Both the position numbers and the translations under genes were made by a program. Positions 29,031 to 37,934 of a stretch of DNA of 51,133 nucleotides are shown here, in pieces. Source of the stretch: Sporolactobacillus inulinus (lineage in GTDB: Bacteria > Bacillota > Bacilli > Bacillales > Sporolactobacillaceae); NCBI RefSeq assembly GCF_006539285.1, contig NZ_BJMS01000011.1, positions 1 to 51,133 on the forward strand, in the 5' to 3' direction. A model generated the notes under the pieces. The model was not told where the DNA came from. It searched no databases and saw only the letters and a list, made by a program, of their open reading frames with translations. The first letter of the stretch is position 1, and each line of letters starts with the position of its first letter.

Positions 29031-29185
29031 GTCTGCTTCTTGTGAGCGTCTTCCGACTGCATCCCGCTAAGGCCTTTGCTGTCGCTCTGTACTTATTTTA
29101 AGAACGATACCTTCACAGACGCTCGCATCAGCAGGGACCCACCTATGGCCGCCTCCCTGCGTATTTGCATTCATTTGCCTGCAGG
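29031..29185. repeat. Structured intergenic element with nested inverted repeats
   Basis: Two inverted repeats stand side by side: GAGCGTCT (29044-29051) with AGACGCTC (29117-29124), and GCAGGG (29131-29136) with CCCTGC (29155-29160). The segment is more GC-rich than its flanks and does not encode a credible protein. It may be a dispersed repeat or a structured RNA. Confidence 0.45.
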
Positions 29186-29207
29186 AGCATAACCTTTCTT
29201 TTACTCG

Positions 29208-29241
29208 CAAAAGGAGCCATCCAAAATGGATGGCTCCTTCC
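29208..29241 (-). terminator. hbs terminator
   Basis: On the minus strand AAGGAGCCATCC, ATTTT loop, GGATGGCTCCTT is followed by TTTGCG. The stem has 12 perfect pairs. It lies about 30 bases past the hbs stop codon. Confidence 0.9.
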
Positions 29242-29267
29242 AATTACGTCCTATGTAACCTTTCAGA

Positions 29268-29540
29268 TCATTGGACGGCTTCTTTTAATGCTTTACCCGG
29301 TTTAAATGCCGGCACCTTGCTAGCGCTGATTTCGATTTCTTCGCCCGTTTGAGGATTGCGCCCCTTACGTGCAGAGCGTTCGCGAACTTCAAAGTTGCCA
29401 AATCCGATTAATTGAACTTTGTTACCGTCTTTCAATGCATCGGCAATCGTTGACAGGACAGAATCAACCGCTTTTGTAGCATCTTTTTTAGACAATTCTG
29501 CAGATTCCGCAACCGCAGTAATTAATTCAGTCTTATTCAA
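29268..29540 (-). CDS. hbs: DNA-binding protein HU
   Basis: A 90-residue HU protein, the exact family length. It bends and compacts DNA. The core [20 protein letters not shown] (about 46-65) and the C-terminal [13 protein letters not shown] are diagnostic. The start is TTG after AAGGAGG with eight bases between, giving the standard LNKTELI N-terminus; an adjacent GTG is possible. It has its own promoter and terminator and lies between folE and spoIVA as in B. subtilis. Confidence 0.96.
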   Translation of the reverse strand: MNKTELITAVAESAELSKKDATKAVDSVLSTIADALKDGNKVQLIGFGNFEVRERSARKGRNPQTGEEIEISASKVPAFKPGKALKEAVQ

Positions 29541-29604
29541 CACTTTCACCTCCTTAAAAGGGATTAACTCCCCTTTTGCGCTGGATGAAACATCAACAAC
29601 GCTT

Positions 29605-29633
29605 ATCATATACGAAGTAATGGAAGAATTCAA
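29605..29633 (-). promoter_or_regulatory. Sigma-A promoter of hbs
   Basis: On the minus strand TTGAAT (29633-29628), 17-base spacer, TATGAT (29610-29605). Both boxes match well. The predicted start near 29598 leaves a leader of about 58 bases. Confidence 0.75.
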
Positions 29634-29759
29634 CAGCTTTTATAAAAATATTGCCCTATTACCGGCTTTTTAATCGTTCTCCCTATGAAAAAGGCGAAAA
29701 AAGTTGAATCACACAGGGTCTATTTGGATGACGATGTATCCAAGTTGTTTTTTTACAAC

Positions 29760-29784
29760 GAAAAAAGACCCCTGGTGGGATCTC
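29760..29784 (-). terminator. spoIVA terminator
   Basis: On the minus strand AGATCCC, ACCA loop, GGGGTCT is followed by TTTTT, about 20 bases after the spoIVA stop codon. Confidence 0.75.
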
Positions 29785-29803
29785 AAGTGATTTCGTTCGC
29801 GTG

Positions 29804-31291
29804 TTAGAGGATGATCGCAATCAGTCCCCCGGAGCCTTCGTTGATAATTCGTTCCAAGGTTTCTTTTAGTTTATACCGGGCATTTTCCGGCATCAACGCC
29901 AATTTTGCAGAAATGCCTTCTCGAACAATCGAGTTTAAGGAACGACCGAAAATATCGGAATTCCAAATGGATAGCGGATCTTCTTCAAAGTCTTGCATCA
30001 AGTAGCGCACGAGCTCTTCACTCTGTTTTTCTGTTCCAATGATTGGGGAGAATTCGGATTCGACATCCACCTTAATCATATGGATGGACGGTGCGACAGC
30101 TTTCAGCCGCACACCAAAACGAGAGCCTTGCTTAATGATCTCCGGTTCATCGAGGCTCATGTCATTGATTGATGGTGCTGCAATTCCATAACCGGTCTGC
30201 TTCACCATCTTCAATGCATCGGCCACTTGATCATATTCACGTTTCGCATGGGCAAATTCCTGCATCAGTTGCAGCAAGTGATCTTTACCACGGATTTCAA
30301 CACCAACGACTTCTTTGAGCACTTGATCATAGAGATTATCCGGAGCGTATAAATCTATTTCTGCCGTTCCTTTACCCATTTCGATTCCGGACAGCTGCGC
30401 ATTCTCAATGAAATCGTATTCGCCAAACGTGCCGACGACCCGATCTACATCGCGGAGTCGCTTGATATCCTTAACGGTGTCTTTGACCGCATCTTCATAG
30501 CTCTTACGCAGCCAGTGTTCGTCGCTGAGCACCATAACCCAGCTTGGCAAGTTCACATTCACTTCCAACACTGGAAATTCAAAAAGTGCTTCGCGAAGAA
30601 TGTTGTTAATATCATGCTCCGTCATGTTCTCGACGCTCTGAGCGAGACATGGGATATCGTATTTCTCAGATAATTCTTTTCGCAAAGCCTCGGTTTCCGG
30701 ATGGTAGGGATGCGTTGAGTTGATAATTAAAATAAACGGTTTACCGACTTCTTTTAATTCATCTACAATGCGTTCCTCAGCATCAACATAATCCTCTCGG
30801 CCAATTTCACCAATGGATCCATCAGTCGTAATGACGACGCCAAGCGTTGAGTGTTCTTGAATAACCTTGCGCGTTCCAATTTCTGCCGCTTCCTGAAAAG
30901 GAATCGGTTCGTCATACCACGGTGTGTGCACCATACGCGGACCATTTTCGTCCTCAAATCCTTTTGCACCTTTTACCGCATAACCGACACAGTCAACGAC
31001 ACGAATATTGACATCCAGACCTTCTTCCACCGTAACCTTAACTGCGTGATTAGGAATAAATTTAGGCTCGGTTGTCATAATCTGTTTGCCTGCTGCACTT
31101 TGCGGCAATTCGTCCTTAGCGCGAACACGATCTGCCTCATCTTCAATATTTGGCAGAACCACCAGTTCCATGAACTTCTTAATAAATGTTGATTTTCCGG
31201 TACGGACAGCTCCGACAACGCCTAAGTAAATGTCTCCGCCGGTTCGTTCAGCAATGTCTTTGAAAATATCCACTCGTTCAAGTTTTTCCAA
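29804..31291 (-). CDS. spoIVA: Stage IV sporulation protein A (coat ATPase)
   Basis: A 495-residue ATPase that polymerises on the forespore surface to form the basement layer of the spore coat. The N-terminal TRAFAC-like GTPase/ATPase fold has the Walker A motif GAVRTGKST (about 23-31) and DCVGYAVKGAKG. The C-terminal domain ends GGLIAIIL. The TTG start follows GGAGGG at eight bases and gives the typical N-terminus (LEKLERVDIFKDIAERTGGD-type). A sigma-E-type promoter lies upstream, consistent with mother-cell expression. Confidence 0.97.
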   Translation of the reverse strand: MEKLERVDIFKDIAERTGGDIYLGVVGAVRTGKSTFIKKFMELVVLPNIEDEADRVRAKDELPQSAAGKQIMTTEPKFIPNHAVKVTVEEGLDVNIRVVDCVGYAVKGAKGFEDENGPRMVHTPWYDEPIPFQEAAEIGTRKVIQEHSTLGVVITTDGSIGEIGREDYVDAEERIVDELKEVGKPFILIINSTHPYHPETEALRKELSEKYDIPCLAQSVENMTEHDINNILREALFEFPVLEVNVNLPSWVMVLSDEHWLRKSYEDAVKDTVKDIKRLRDVDRVVGTFGEYDFIENAQLSGIEMGKGTAEIDLYAPDNLYDQVLKEVVGVEIRGKDHLLQLMQEFAHAKREYDQVADALKMVKQTGYGIAAPSINDMSLDEPEIIKQGSRFGVRLKAVAPSIHMIKVDVESEFSPIIGTEKQSEELVRYLMQDFEEDPLSIWNSDIFGRSLNSIVREGISAKLALMPENARYKLKETLERIINEGSGGLIAIIL

Positions 31292-31346
31292 AGTTGGCAC
31301 CCTCCCGCTCCTCCTTCTGCAATAAATTACCTCGGTGATCGTTCTA

Positions 31347-31374
31347 AACATATGACTTTGTCCATTAAATATTC
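31347..31374 (-). promoter_or_regulatory. Sigma-E-type promoter of spoIVA
   Basis: On the minus strand GAATATT (31374-31368), 13-base spacer, CATATGTT (31354-31347). The -35 fits KMATATT fully and the -10 fits CATACANT at most positions. Mother-cell sigma-E control of spoIVA is established in B. subtilis. Confidence 0.65.
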
Positions 31375-31490
31375 CAATAATATTTGGATCTTCCGAAGGT
31401 GTGATCAAAGTTGGACCGGCAGCTGGACTATGTGCTGCCTATCCCTATTAAGCTATTGTTTCTATTCTTTTTTATGACTACTTTGCGCAA

Positions 31491-31526
31491 AAAAAATTAG
31501 AGAGAAGACCATAAAGTCTTCTCTCC
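31491..31526 (-). terminator. spoVIF terminator
   Basis: On the minus strand GAGAGAAGAC, TTTATG loop, GTCTTCTCTC is followed by TAATTTTTTTT. It is a perfect ten-pair stem about 100 bases after spoVIF. Confidence 0.9.
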
Positions 31527-31625
31527 GCATGACTAAGTCCTTCCACGCCCTTAAACTCTTGCAAAATGGTTGACGCCCCTGTATTTTATGCAAATCCCGC
31601 ATTGTTTGCCGCTGACGTCAGCCCA

Positions 31626-31892
31626 TTACTTTTGCTTTGGGCTGAAAATTTTAGACAGTGACGAAAAATTTCCCGGTATGTTTCCTGAAGTAATCGCCTT
31701 AACGATTGCGTCTTCCTTTTCCTTAGAAACGGGCACCCCTGCTGTCTGACCAATTCGGGCAATTAAAGCTTTAACAACCTGTGGATCACTGAAATCGGCG
31801 TTAGAAACAGAATCAGCGATCTTAAAAATTTCATCTTTCTTCACGTTCGTTTTCTTCTCGACGTTATCAAAAAAAGGATTATTGGAATCCAA
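31626..31892 (-). CDS. spoVIF: Stage VI sporulation protein F
   Basis: An 88-residue protein of the SpoVIF (YjcC) family, involved in late coat assembly. NPFFDNVEKKTNVKKDEIF, PVSKEKEDAIVKAI and NFSSLSKIF are the recognisable blocks. The TTG start follows AAAGGAGG at seven bases; the frame is open to 31916. In B. subtilis this slot near spoIVA holds yphF/yphE, so the neighbourhood differs. Confidence 0.85.
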   Translation of the reverse strand: MDSNNPFFDNVEKKTNVKKDEIFKIADSVSNADFSDPQVVKALIARIGQTAGVPVSKEKEDAIVKAITSGNIPGNFSSLSKIFSPKQK

Positions 31893-31960
31893 TGAGCGTC
31901 CTCCTTTACCCTGCATTCTTTATAATGTATGCGGGGAATAGTGGAGGTGTTCCTTGGCCA

Positions 31961-33010
31961 TTAATGTTTTTGTTCCATTCGTTCGTTTAAACTGTGTGTC
32001 AGTGGTGCAATTTCATCCTTTTTGTCGCGATCCATTAGTTCATCAACCGCATTCTTTGGATGTTTTCCCTCAAAAAGAACTTGATAAATTGCTGTTGTGA
32101 TCGGCATCTCGATATTCAGCCTTTCTGCCAATGCATGTGCTGCTTCTGCGGTCCGGACACCTTCAACGACCATCCCCATTGATCTGAGAACCTCGTCAAG
32201 TTTTTGACCTTTCCCGAGCATATTTCCTGCACGCCAGTTACGACTGTGCACACTCGTACACGTGACGATCAAATCACCCATTCCGGTTAAACCAATAAAC
32301 GTTAATGGATAGGCACCCAGTTTGGTTCCTAACCGGGAAATTTCCGCCAAACCACGCGTAATTAAGGCTGCTTTGGCATTATCTCCATAGCCGAGACCAT
32401 CAAGCATACCCGCGCCCAGTGCAATAATATTTTTTAATGCGCCGCCAATCTCAACACCAATCATATCTTCGTTCGTGTACACTCGGAAATAATGGTTAAA
32501 AAATAAATCCTGTGCTGTTTTTGCTGCTTGGGCATTTGGTGAAGCAACGGCAACGGTTGTCGGGTGCCTAAGTGAGACCTCTTCGGCATGGCTGGGTCCG
32601 GAAAGTACAACAATACCTGAGCGCAAGGATTCCGGAATCTCTTCCATGATCACTTCGGACATCCGTTTGAACGAGCCCGGTTCAATTCCTTTAACGCCAT
32701 GAATAAATAAGAGCGGGTGGTTCAGTTTCTCACGAATTTGTTTAAGAACGTCGCGCATCGCTTTTGCGGGAACAACAAGCAACAATGCCGATGCGTCTTT
32801 TAGTGCTTCATCTAAACGGTCGGTACCCTTGATCGAGTTGGATAGAACAACACCCGGGAGATACTTCTCGTTTGTATGCTGTTTTTGAATTTCTTCCGCC
32901 TGCTGCTTCCTGTGGCTCCATAGTGAGACATTATATCCATTATCGCTAAGAACCATCGACAGCGCTGTACCCCAGCTGCCTGCACCAATTACAGCTATTT
33001 TCTTATTCAT
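31961..33010 (-). CDS. gpsA: Glycerol-3-phosphate dehydrogenase [NAD(P)+]
   Basis: A 349-residue cytosolic enzyme producing sn-glycerol-3-phosphate for phospholipids. The Rossmann motif GAGSWGTALS (about 8-17), LFIHGVKGIEP, LSGPSHAEEV and the catalytic-lysine region GALKNIIALGAG are present. Two ATG codons follow AGGAGG; the second is better spaced. It is clustered with plsY, the acyltransferase using its product, and der. Confidence 0.96.
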   Translation of the reverse strand: MNKKIAVIGAGSWGTALSMVLSDNGYNVSLWSHRKQQAEEIQKQHTNEKYLPGVVLSNSIKGTDRLDEALKDASALLLVVPAKAMRDVLKQIREKLNHPLLFIHGVKGIEPGSFKRMSEVIMEEIPESLRSGIVVLSGPSHAEEVSLRHPTTVAVASPNAQAAKTAQDLFFNHYFRVYTNEDMIGVEIGGALKNIIALGAGMLDGLGYGDNAKAALITRGLAEISRLGTKLGAYPLTFIGLTGMGDLIVTCTSVHSRNWRAGNMLGKGQKLDEVLRSMGMVVEGVRTAEAAHALAERLNIEMPITTAIYQVLFEGKHPKNAVDELMDRDKKDEIAPLTHSLNERMEQKH

Positions 33011-33054
33011 CATCGTTCCTCCTCGCTTCAGCAGTTCGATTGAACAAGAAATCG

Positions 33055-33657
33055 TTATGCCTGTACTTTCTTTTGTCCGAGTTTATTTTCTTTACCATGG
33101 ATCAATCGATTAATATTTGCGCGATGCTGATAGAATGCAAGAATGGTGATGAGAAAAGTCACAACCAGAGCACCTGCTGAATAATGATGAAAGATCCAGC
33201 CTAAGACCGGGACTGCCAAGAGAAAAAATAAGGAACCAAGCGATACAAAGCGTGTCGCAAAGATAATTAAGAGCGTGATTACTCCGGCAATCAGTGCGTA
33301 AAGCGGCATAATCATAAAGAATACACCAAGGGTTGTCGCAACGCCTTTTCCACCTTTAAAACCATAATAGATTGGAAAATCATGGCCGATTATCGATGCC
33401 AATCCCGAAAGTGCAACCGCCCATTCTGGAAGTCCAAGCGCTTGAGCAATCAAAATGCTGACCACACCTTTCAAAACATCCAGAAGCAAAACACCGATAG
33501 CAGGACCAGTGCCAAGAACGCGCAAAGTGTTCGTAGCTCCTGCATTCCCGCTTCCGGTTTTTCGAATGTCGATCTTTTTTATTTTTTTCGTGATCAGATA
33601 ACTAAAGCTTATTGATCCAATCAGGTATGAAACAATTGTTGATAACGCAATCCACAT
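33055..33657 (-). CDS. plsY: Glycerol-3-phosphate acyltransferase PlsY
   Basis: An integral membrane protein of 200 residues with about five helices. It transfers acyl groups from acyl-phosphate to glycerol-3-phosphate, the first committed step of phospholipid synthesis. SGNAGATNTLRVLG and FKGGKGVATTLG match the three PlsY motifs. Its position directly upstream of gpsA in the transcript is functionally coherent. In B. subtilis plsY lies elsewhere in the genome. Confidence 0.95.
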   Translation of the reverse strand: MWIALSTIVSYLIGSISFSYLITKKIKKIDIRKTGSGNAGATNTLRVLGTGPAIGVLLLDVLKGVVSILIAQALGLPEWAVALSGLASIIGHDFPIYYGFKGGKGVATTLGVFFMIMPLYALIAGVITLLIIFATRFVSLGSLFFLLAVPVLGWIFHHYSAGALVVTFLITILAFYQHRANINRLIHGKENKLGQKKVQA

Positions 33658-33674
33658 GATTTAATGATCCCCTC

Positions 33675-34991
33675 TTACTTCTCATTTTTCTTGCGGGACA
33701 AAAGTTTGATTGGTGTGCCGACAAAACCGAACGTGTCACGAAACCGGTTTTCAATATGTCGTAAATAAGAGAAATGCAACAGTTCCGGATCGTTGACAAA
33801 CAGCACAAAGGTAGGCGGCCGAACGGCAACCTCCGTTACATAATAGATTTTGAGTCGTCTTCCCTTGTCGGAAGGCGGCGGTGTCATCGCAACGGTATCC
33901 ATAATGCAATCATTAAGTAAGCTTGTCTGAATACGCAAGCTGTGGTTTTCTGCAACCTGTTGAATGACCGGCAAAATTTGATCCACTCGGCTTCCGGTAA
34001 GCGCGGAAAGAAAAACGATCGGTGCATAATCAATAAATTGAAATTGTTCACGAATCTTCTTTTCAAACTGATGCATCGTTTTTCCATCTTTTTTAACCGC
34101 ATCCCATTTATTTACAACAATGATCAGTGCTCGGCCGGCATCATGCGCATATCCGGCAATTTTCTTGTCCTGTTCAATAATTCCTTCCTCACCATTAATT
34201 AACACAAACACAACATCAGCTTCTTCAATGGAGCGCTGTGCACGAAGGACACTGTACTTCTCTGTTTTTTCGTAGACTCGTCCGCGGCGGCGAATTCCCG
34301 CTGTATCAATGATCACGTAGCCTTGACCGTCTCTAGTGAACGGTGTGTCAATCGCATCACGGGTTGTCCCTGCAAGATCGCTGACGATGACCCGCTGTTT
34401 GCCCAAAATGGTGTTTACAAGAGAGGACTTTCCAACATTTGGGCGACCAATCAGTGCGAATCGAATCGCACCGTCATCATCTGACTCATGTTCCGCGGCA
34501 GGAAATTTAGAAACTGCTGCATCAAGCAAATCGCCGATTCCTTGACCGTGAGCGCAAGAAATAGCGTAAGGGTCGCCAAGCCCCAATGAATAAAACTCAT
34601 ACATCTGATTTCTTTGTTTGTAATGATCCAGTTTATTTACGCCAAGAACAACAGGCTTACTTGAGCGCCTCAGTAGCTGTGCAACCGCTTCGTCCGCATC
34701 GGTTAGTCCCGTTTTTCCATCAACAATAAATAAAATGACATCGGATTCATCTACAGCAATTTCCGCCTGTGCACGCATCTGTTGCAGCAAGGGCTCATCG
34801 CTAAGTTCAATCCCGCCGGTGTCGATCACATGGAATTCGTGCGTCAGCCATGTCCCATTGCCGTACAACCGGTCCCGAGTCACTCCGGGTTTGTCCTCGA
34901 CGATGGCCAGACGCCCGCCGACAATCCGATTAAAAAGAGTCGATTTGCCAACGTTTGGACGTCCAACGATGGCGATCGTGGGTTTAGACAT
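33675..34991 (-). CDS. der: Ribosome assembly GTPase Der (EngA)
   Basis: A 438-residue double GTPase essential for 50S subunit assembly. Two complete GTPase domains are visible: [13 protein letters not shown] (about 9-21) with DTGG, and [13 protein letters not shown] (about 184) with DTAG and NKWD. A KH-like C-terminal domain follows. ATG at 34991 follows AGGAGG; the longer frame to 35042 is rejected. Confidence 0.97.
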   Translation of the reverse strand: MSKPTIAIVGRPNVGKSTLFNRIVGGRLAIVEDKPGVTRDRLYGNGTWLTHEFHVIDTGGIELSDEPLLQQMRAQAEIAVDESDVILFIVDGKTGLTDADEAVAQLLRRSSKPVVLGVNKLDHYKQRNQMYEFYSLGLGDPYAISCAHGQGIGDLLDAAVSKFPAAEHESDDDGAIRFALIGRPNVGKSSLVNTILGKQRVIVSDLAGTTRDAIDTPFTRDGQGYVIIDTAGIRRRGRVYEKTEKYSVLRAQRSIEEADVVFVLINGEEGIIEQDKKIAGYAHDAGRALIIVVNKWDAVKKDGKTMHQFEKKIREQFQFIDYAPIVFLSALTGSRVDQILPVIQQVAENHSLRIQTSLLNDCIMDTVAMTPPPSDKGRRLKIYYVTEVAVRPPTFVLFVNDPELLHFSYLRHIENRFRDTFGFVGTPIKLLSRKKNEK

Positions 34992-35382
34992 AATCTTCCT
35001 CCTAGAAAGCAGTTGCGAATCACTCATCCTGTGAACCCCCACTTATCGGGCTGATTGGGTTCACGTTTATGAAACATTGAGCCTAATTCGTGTTCTCTTT
35101 TGTGATAGGTTTCCTTACTTCATGAACACAGAAACAACTTTTGATTTTAACACAATTAAACGGAAAACTCTTTTATCCTTTTAATCACAATAAAGGAACC
35201 TTTCCTTTTGCAGGAGAGGTTCTTCATAAAGACTCCTTGGTCATACTATATCCTTTGATCGGTCATTTAAACCGCTTGAATTCTGCTCGCAACCCCCTAA
35301 GATACAGAAAAAGCGAAAAAAAGAAGGAAACAGGTACATGCTCCCAACAATTTCCGCTTTTTTGCCGCAATCATCGAGCTGT
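34992..35382. other. Intergenic region between der and the S1-domain gene
   Basis: This 391-base region should contain the der promoter; no strong consensus was found. It holds one short frame with a ribosome-binding site (35156-35227, minus) and A/T-rich inverted segments around 35300-35370 that could terminate the S1-domain gene transcript. Confidence 0.4.
35156..35227 (-). CDS. Possible 23-residue basic peptide
   Basis: ATG preceded by CAAGGAG at five bases opens a 24-codon frame encoding MKNLSCKRKGSFIVIKRIKE and a few more residues. It is rich in Lys and Arg. The good ribosome-binding site is the only support; there is no recognised homologue. It could be a chance frame or a leader peptide for der. 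Confidence 0.25.
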   Translation of the reverse strand: MKNLSCKRKGSFIVIKRIKEFSV

Positions 35383-36537
35383 TTATTTTAACTTCTTTAA
35401 TTGGTCGCCAATCATGTCGCCAAGAGAGAATCCTGTTGATGCTTCTTCGATTTCAGGATTTGCTTCCGGTTGCGCTCCTTGTTTTTCTTCCTGTGGTTCT
35501 TCGAGCGCTTTAATGCTTAACGATACACGTTGTTCATCAAAATTCACATCAAGAACCTTGACCTTGATTTTCTGATTTTCGGTGAGTACCTCTTCCGGAG
35601 TCCCGATATGTTCGTGGGAAATCTCCGAAATGTGAACGAGACCTTCAACACCCGGCAGCAATTCAACAAATGCGCCAAATGGAACGAGCCTCTTTACCGT
35701 GCCTTCAAGCACGTCACCAACGTTAATTTTTGATTTTGCAGTTTCCCATGGACCAGGCTGTGTTGCTTTAATCGACAGAGAAATTCGTTCATTTTCCGGA
35801 TCGACAGCAAGCACTTTAACCTTCACATGGTCTCCTTCAGCGACGACTTCTGAAGGGGTTTCGACGTGATAATGAGCGAGCTGAGAGATATGAACAAGAC
35901 CGTCAACGCCGCCAATATCAACGAATACGCCAAAATCAGTCAAACGTTGCACGGTTCCCTCAAGAACAGAACCTTCCTGAATTGATTCGAGTGTTTCTGT
36001 TTTCTTTTTATCAGCTACCTCGTCAAGAACGGCACGATGTGAAAGGATGACCTTTCGCTTTTCACGATCAAGTTCAACAATTTTCACATCAAGCGGTTTG
36101 CCCTTGTAGTCGCTGAAATCTTCAACAAAATGCCGCTCAACAAGTGACGCAGGAATAAAGCCGCGTACGCCCAAGTCGACAACTAAACCGCCTTTTACAA
36201 CATCCGCAATTTCAACTGAGAATGTTGTTTTGTTATTGAATTTGTCTTCAAGGTCGTCCCATGCTAAATCTGCATCTACTTCACGCTTCGATAAGACGAG
36301 TTCATCGTCTTCAAGCTTTGTCACTTTGACGCTGATTTCATCGCCTTCTTTGAGCAAATCAGCAACTTTTTCAACATGGAGACTGGAAAGCTCGCTGATC
36401 GGAAGAATGCCGTCCACTTTATATCCAACATCAACTAGTGCATGTTTTTCTTCCACTTTTGTTACTTTGCCGTTTACAACTGTTCCAACATTCAAGGCAT
36501 CGAATTGTGCCATATCATGATTCACTTCTTCAACCAT
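35383..36537 (-). CDS. ypfD: 30S ribosomal protein S1 homologue (YpfD)
   Basis: A 384-residue protein with four S1 RNA-binding domains (about 16-85, 102-168, 188-257, 274-343). It matches B. subtilis YpfD closely, including DVVKGGLVVDLGVRGFIPAS, VDIGGVDGLVHISQL and the C-terminal GFSLGDMIGDQLKKLK. It is shorter than the six-domain proteobacterial S1 and is not strictly essential in Bacillus. It lies next to plsC and cmk as expected. Confidence 0.94.
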   Translation of the reverse strand: MVEEVNHDMAQFDALNVGTVVNGKVTKVEEKHALVDVGYKVDGILPISELSSLHVEKVADLLKEGDEISVKVTKLEDDELVLSKREVDADLAWDDLEDKFNNKTTFSVEIADVVKGGLVVDLGVRGFIPASLVERHFVEDFSDYKGKPLDVKIVELDREKRKVILSHRAVLDEVADKKKTETLESIQEGSVLEGTVQRLTDFGVFVDIGGVDGLVHISQLAHYHVETPSEVVAEGDHVKVKVLAVDPENERISLSIKATQPGPWETAKSKINVGDVLEGTVKRLVPFGAFVELLPGVEGLVHISEISHEHIGTPEEVLTENQKIKVKVLDVNFDEQRVSLSIKALEEPQEEKQGAQPEANPEIEEASTGFSLGDMIGDQLKKLK

Positions 36538-36610
36538 TCTCCGGGACCTCCTTTAATTAACCAAACGAGAAAATATCCTAGTTCTAACTTCTTACAATTA
36601 ACCGGTTTTG

Positions 36611-37207
36611 TCAAGCAGTAGAACTTGTATGAGTAGCAATCAATTGTTCGATATGCTTCATAATAATTGCGGTTACTTCGGAAGACTTCAGTTTCCGATC
36701 TTTTAATTCTTCCATGTTTAACGGGTTGCCAAACACAATTTTCATTTTCCCGCGAAATTTATAACGCCCGATAATCGCGCAGGGAACGACAACCGCATTC
36801 GTTTTCAAGGCAAAAAAACCTGCGCCTGAGTAGGCATGTTGCATCTTAGTGTGTTTCAAATTGCGATGTCCTTCAGGAAAGATCAACAATGCATGTCCTT
36901 CGCGAAGCAGCTTCATCGCTAAACGGATCGCACCGCGGTCGCCTGTCCCTCTTCGAATCGGGAAGGCATTCAAGCGGCGAAGCACCGCTCCGAATAAAGG
37001 TATTTTGAACAGTTCCTCTTTAGCAACAAAGCTTAGTGGCCGTGAAAGTACTGTGCCGACTAAAGGTGGATCAAAATTAGAAAGATGATTGCAACAAATC
37101 AGTGCACCGCCTTGATCCGGAACATTTTCCCGTCCGATCACCTGGATTTTAAATCCGAAACGTAAGTACAGCGCAACTAATGGCTTCCCAATTGAATAAA
37201 GGTTCAA
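36611..37207 (-). CDS. plsC: 1-acyl-sn-glycerol-3-phosphate acyltransferase
   Basis: A 198-residue acyltransferase forming phosphatidic acid. The HX4D motif is NHLSNFD, and FPEGHRN supplies the EGxR block. An N-terminal hydrophobic stretch (about 8-22) may associate with the membrane. Its start overlaps the end of cmk by four bases, so the two are co-translated. Confidence 0.92.
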   Translation of the reverse strand: MNLYSIGKPLVALYLRFGFKIQVIGRENVPDQGGALICCNHLSNFDPPLVGTVLSRPLSFVAKEELFKIPLFGAVLRRLNAFPIRRGTGDRGAIRLAMKLLREGHALLIFPEGHRNLKHTKMQHAYSGAGFFALKTNAVVVPCAIIGRYKFRGKMKIVFGNPLNMEELKDRKLKSSEVTAIIMKHIEQLIATHTSSTA

Positions 37208-37881
37208 GATAATTGTTTCTCCTTCACATAATGCAGAATCTGTGACACAACTTCTTCAATACTCAGTGACGTTGTATCGAGTGCGATCGCATCTTCTGCT
37301 TTAACCAGCGGAGAAACTTCTCGTTCCATATCCTTTTTGTCTCGCAGTGCAATCGCCGCCCTCAACGATTCCATCGATGGGTGTCTGCCTTTAAGTTCCT
37401 CTTCACGATACCTGCGAACGGCCCGCTCATCAACAGAAGCAATTAAGAAAATCTTAACCTGGGCATTTGGAAGCACATGTGTACCGATATCTCGTCCATC
37501 CATGACAACGCTGCAGGATTCCGCAAGTTTTCTCTGACGTGCAACCATTTCCGTCCGTACTTCTTCATAAGATGATACAAGTGAAACCTGTTTTGTAACA
37601 TCAGGATAGCGAATGCGTTCGGTAACATCTTCGCCATCGACATAGACTTTTTGCCCCAACTCGTCATGAACGAGTTGAATCTCCGTTCGGTCAAGCAATT
37701 GCTTTAACTGATGACTATCGTTTAAATTCACGTTTTCGCTTAGCGCTTTAAAAGTCAGTGATCGATACATCGCACCTGTATCGATATAAACAAACCCCAA
37801 TTTTTTGGCAGCAATCTTTGCAACGGTGCTTTTTCCTGCCGCTGCAGGTCCATCGATTGCCACTTGAAATAAATTCTCCAT
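37204..37881 (-). CDS. cmk: Cytidylate kinase
   Basis: A 225-residue kinase phosphorylating CMP and dCMP. The P-loop GPAAAGKSTVAK (about 12-23), DTGAMYR, VVMDGRDIGTHV and RRYREEELKG are characteristic. It overlaps plsC; the pair followed by the S1-domain gene matches the conserved Bacillus cluster. Confidence 0.96.
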   Translation of the reverse strand: MENLFQVAIDGPAAAGKSTVAKIAAKKLGFVYIDTGAMYRSLTFKALSENVNLNDSHQLKQLLDRTEIQLVHDELGQKVYVDGEDVTERIRYPDVTKQVSLVSSYEEVRTEMVARQRKLAESCSVVMDGRDIGTHVLPNAQVKIFLIASVDERAVRRYREEELKGRHPSMESLRAAIALRDKKDMEREVSPLVKAEDAIALDTTSLSIEEVVSQILHYVKEKQLS

Positions 37882-37934
37882 GTTCCCTCGCTTACTCCCA
37901 TCCGTCTTGTCTCTTGACTATTCCTGTCCCCATA

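Larger units (their letters stand above)
28839..29267. other. Intergenic region between folE and hbs
   Basis: A 429-base non-coding region. It holds the hbs terminator (29208-29241), a structured repeat-like segment (29031-29185) and the presumed folE promoter area (about 28880-28980), where no strong consensus was seen. No protein-coding frame is credible. Confidence 0.55.
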
